Source of the DNA: a virus
Length of the DNA: 21,591 nucleotides
IMG/VR virus record: IMGVR_UViG_3300036790_000240
Location: 1 to 21,591 of that record
Reading direction: 5' to 3' (one strand)
Positions 19,719 through 21,591 of the stretch are shown here, piece by piece. The notes beneath the pieces were generated by a model, which saw nothing but the letters and a program-made list of their open reading frames with translations, ran no database searches and was not told the origin of the DNA. The stretch's first letter is position 1. The number at the start of each line of letters is the position of its first letter. The translations under genes and the position numbers were made by a program.

Positions 19719-20729
19719 ATGCCTATTCCTAGCGGTGCATTCCCGGGCGCCACGGCTCTCTCTACACCCCCGATCTACCCGACTGGGTCGAGCGGAAACA
19801 ACCTGCAGGCCACAGGGTTCATCCCTGAAATCTGGTCGGGCAAGTTGGTGGAGAAGTTCTATGCGTCCACCGTCCTTGCTGCGATCTCGAATACCGACTA
19901 CGAGGGCGAGATCAAGAACAAGGGCGACCGGGTGAAAATCCGGACGAAGCCCACTATCACGATCCACAACTACGACGCCGACGGCCTGCTTGGCCTCGAC
20001 CGTCCGACGGGTGGGACCGTGGAACTCTACATCGGCAACGGCAAGTATTTCTCCGTCATCCTGGACGATGTTATGGAGGTCCAGTCGGACCTCAATATCC
20101 TGTCCATGTGGTCGGACGATGCTGCCCAGCAGATGAAAATCGCCGTCGACAGCGACGTGCTCGACGGTATCTATGGTCAGATGGTTGCCCAGAACCAGGG
20201 CGCCTCTGCGGGCGCGATCTCCGGATCGCTCAACCTCGGCATACAGGGCACTCCCCTCGGCGTCGTGGGCCGCAATCCGGGCGTAGGTCAGGTGGAACTG
20301 CTCGACGTGCTGCTCCGTATGGGGCAGGTCCTCGACGAGCAGAATATCCCTGAAGTGGGCCGCTGGGTCGTGATGCCGGCGTGGGCCGGCCGCATGATCA
20401 AGCAATCGGAACTCCGTCAGGCTTACCTGTCCGGTGACAGCGTCTCTATGCTGCGCAACGGCCGGCTGGGCATGGTGGACCGGTTCACCATCTACATCAG
20501 CAACTTGCTGCCGAACAACGGCTCGGACAGCACGCACTTCAATGCCGGCGAATGGCCGATCTACGCGGGTCACGCTCACGGACTGACGTTCGCGAGCCAG
20601 ATCAGCAAGGTGGAAACCCTTCGCTCAGAACTGACCTTCGGGCAAATCCTTCGCGGCCTGCAGGTGTACGGCTATAATGTGGTCGACGGACGCGCGCTGG
20701 TTCAGTCGCAGGTTACGCCCGCCTCGTAA
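19719..20729 (+). CDS. Major capsid protein
   Basis: The 336-residue protein is the probable main shell protein. Evidence is its place after the scaffold, a strong intrinsic terminator after it, a good GAGGAA ribosome binding site, and capsid-like segments. FIPEIWSGKLVEKFYASTVLAAISN starts at about residue 34 (positions 19818-19892), followed by GDRVKIRTKPTITIHNYDADG and FGQILRGLQVYGYNV near the C-terminus. These resemble the HK97-fold coat proteins of many podo- and siphoviruses, in which a long helix follows an N-terminal arm. Hundreds of copies would form the head. Codon use is cleaner and more GC-rich than in most of the window, as expected for a highly expressed gene. No decoration domain is seen. 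Confidence 0.88.
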   Translation: MPIPSGAFPGATALSTPPIYPTGSSGNNLQATGFIPEIWSGKLVEKFYASTVLAAISNTDYEGEIKNKGDRVKIRTKPTITIHNYDADGLLGLDRPTGGTVELYIGNGKYFSVILDDVMEVQSDLNILSMWSDDAAQQMKIAVDSDVLDGIYGQMVAQNQGASAGAISGSLNLGIQGTPLGVVGRNPGVGQVELLDVLLRMGQVLDEQNIPEVGRWVVMPAWAGRMIKQSELRQAYLSGDSVSMLRNGRLGMVDRFTIYISNLLPNNGSDSTHFNAGEWPIYAGHAHGLTFASQISKVETLRSELTFGQILRGLQVYGYNVVDGRALVQSQVTPAS

Positions 20730-20757
20730 TCTTAGGGGGTGGAGACGCGAGTGTTAG

Positions 20758-20791
20758 CGGGCGGGGGTGATGCCCCGCCCGTTTCGTTTTT
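20758..20791 (+). terminator. Strong intrinsic terminator after the capsid gene
   Basis: CGGGCGGGG (20758-20766) pairs exactly with CCCCGCCCG (20773-20781) around a six-base loop and is followed by TTTCGTTTTT (20782-20791). The stem is all G-C. It is 29 bases after the capsid stop and would stop most rightward transcription, leaving the two connector-like genes at lower expression. It has no A-run on the left, so it works in one direction only. Confidence 0.85.
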
Positions 20792-20842
20792 ATTAACGGA
20801 TTTGCGGTGATTAAGGCCCATAATCTCCGCAGAGAGCGTGCC

Positions 20843-21241
20843 ATGGACGATGATCTCTTGTCAGTAGCGGATTATGTCACTGCGGCCCGCAGGCTCCTGC
20901 AGGACAAACGCAAGCCGTACCGCTATACTGACGCCTCGATCATCGAAGCGCTCAACATGGCGCTCGCTGAAGCGCGCCGGCTCCGCGCCGATTTCTTTGT
21001 GCGGTCGCACGGCAAGGTGCCACACTACAGCGAGCACAGCGAGGAATACGTTCCGATCGAGGTTTCGTTCCGGCTTGGTTTCGTGCATGGTATCGTGTGG
21101 CAGGTCTACGAGCAGGACGCCGAAGACGTGAACGACACGCGCGCCGCCACATATATGGCCAGTTTCCATGCCATTCTGACCGGCGTTACGCCGCCACCAA
21201 TCCAGGGCGGCACCCCAGGACCAGGGAGCGCGCAGCATTAA
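20843..21241 (+). CDS. Probable head-tail connector or adaptor protein
   Basis: This 132-residue protein has a helical N-terminal half with VADYVTAARRLLQDKRKPYRY, then IIEALNMALAEARRLRADFF, then a region VPIEVSFRLGFVHGIVWQVYEQDAEDVNDTRAATYM. This plan recurs, as I recall, in small proteins encoded right after podovirus capsid genes and thought to join head and tail. The frame opens at GTG 20807, but the ATG at 20843 with AGAGAG upstream is the better start and begins the conserved part. It lies after the capsid terminator and before another connector-like gene. The family call is tentative. Confidence 0.5.
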   Translation: MDDDLLSVADYVTAARRLLQDKRKPYRYTDASIIEALNMALAEARRLRADFFVRSHGKVPHYSEHSEEYVPIEVSFRLGFVHGIVWQVYEQDAEDVNDTRAATYMASFHAILTGVTPPPIQGGTPGPGSAQH

Positions 21242-21257
21242 CGCTGCCTGATCAGTC

Positions 21258-21591
21258 ATGTTGGAACAAGTCGACGTTGATCACTTCCTGGATGAAGTCG
21301 AGATTGAGTGCACCGGCACGTCGCGCGGCGGCATCAAGACTGCGCTCTATACGGTGCTGGACGAATTTTTCCAGGACAGTCTATCGTGGCGTGAGAGCAT
21401 CCATCTGAACGTCACTGCAGGCATCCAGTCATACAAAATTCTAGTGCGCGACGGCGGCCGGCCGATCGTGTTCATGGGGTGCTGGGACGGCTATCGCCTT
21501 GGCGTGAACGCGTTCATGCCGCATTTTGGCGATCTCCACGTTCGCAATCCGATCCAGACGACTTCGATCCCGGTGGCCACGACCAACCCGC
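21258..21591 (+). CDS. Partial virion protein, probable adaptor or tail component
   Basis: The ATG at 21258 opens a frame that runs off the end of the window after 111 codons. The start MLEQVDVDHFLDEVEIECTG is followed by an acidic helix (LYTVLDEFFQDSLSWRES). Beta-rich sequence then has the phrase VTAGIQSYKILVRDGGRP, of a kind seen in phage adaptor and tail-tube-related proteins that follow the capsid gene. It begins 16 bases after the previous stop, with no strong ribosome binding site. The missing C-terminus prevents a firm call. Confidence 0.6.
   Translation, partial: MLEQVDVDHFLDEVEIECTGTSRGGIKTALYTVLDEFFQDSLSWRESIHLNVTAGIQSYKILVRDGGRPIVFMGCWDGYRLGVNAFMPHFGDLHVRNPIQTTSIPVATTNP

Noticed and set aside
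19674-20579. Antisense open frame of 301 codons under the capsid gene
   Set aside because: The capsid gene is strongly supported on the plus strand, and this frame has no start signal or recognisable domain.
1-21591. Assignment as an N4-like phage
   Set aside because: The portal length and hairpin-like dyads recall N4, but no virion RNA polymerase or other N4 hallmark is in the window and the capsid protein is shorter. The link is kept only as an analogy.
1-21591. tRNA genes, CRISPR arrays, integrase, attachment sites or insertion sequences
   Set aside because: Reading both strands I saw no cloverleaf candidate, regularly spaced repeats, recombinase motifs or transposase ends. A tRNA search program would be decisive.

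Overview
The window is a piece of a tailed double-stranded DNA phage genome (or prophage). It carries a recognisable virion assembly set: large terminase, a probable small terminase, portal, scaffold-like protein, major capsid protein and two downstream candidate head-tail connector genes. The portal (777 aa), the short capsid protein and the gene order suggest a podovirus-like phage. The DNA is GC-rich by eye with strong Shine-Dalgarno sites, which fits a proteobacterial host, perhaps an alphaproteobacterium; no host gene is present to prove this. I saw no tRNA, CRISPR array, integrase or insertion sequence.

Layout. (1) 1-4092, rightward: a methyltransferase-like gene, a small unknown gene, a short protein resembling the Acb2/Tad1 cyclic-nucleotide sponge family, a small exported protein, a beta-rich protein, an OmpR/PhoB-type winged-helix DNA-binding protein, an unknown gene and a holin-like membrane protein. 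(2) 4089-7776, leftward: terminase large subunit, an endonuclease VII-type HNH gene, a calcineurin-like metallophosphoesterase and a probable terminase small subunit. This block is inverted relative to everything else and meets the first block tail to tail with overlapping stop codons. (3) 7878-17524, rightward: portal, then an unusual insert of a sulfotransferase, three tandem collagen-like proteins, a GT2/TPR/beta-propeller glycosyltransferase, a second glycosyltransferase-like protein, a second endonuclease VII-type HNH gene, a second methyltransferase and a GT31-like glycosyltransferase. (4) 17599 to the end, rightward: four small virion-cluster genes, scaffold, major capsid, a strong intrinsic terminator and two connector-like genes, the last cut by the window edge.

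How the parts may work together. The insert in block 3 reads as a virion surface-decoration module: phage-made collagen-like fibres rich in Gly-Pro-Thr triplets, with several sugar-modifying enzymes beside them that could glycosylate, sulfate and methylate the fibres. The module is split by a compact switch at 13014-13079, where a near-consensus promoter overlaps the left arm of a terminator-like hairpin whose loop region holds the ribosome binding site and start of the glycosyltransferase.

Two further signals are not explained by the genes. A dyad, TGTTACAG-N3/4-CTGTAACA, occurs six times across the window, five times inside genes on either strand. The winged-helix gene has two 9-base direct repeats at 11-bp spacing just upstream, the geometry used by OmpR/PhoB-family proteins.
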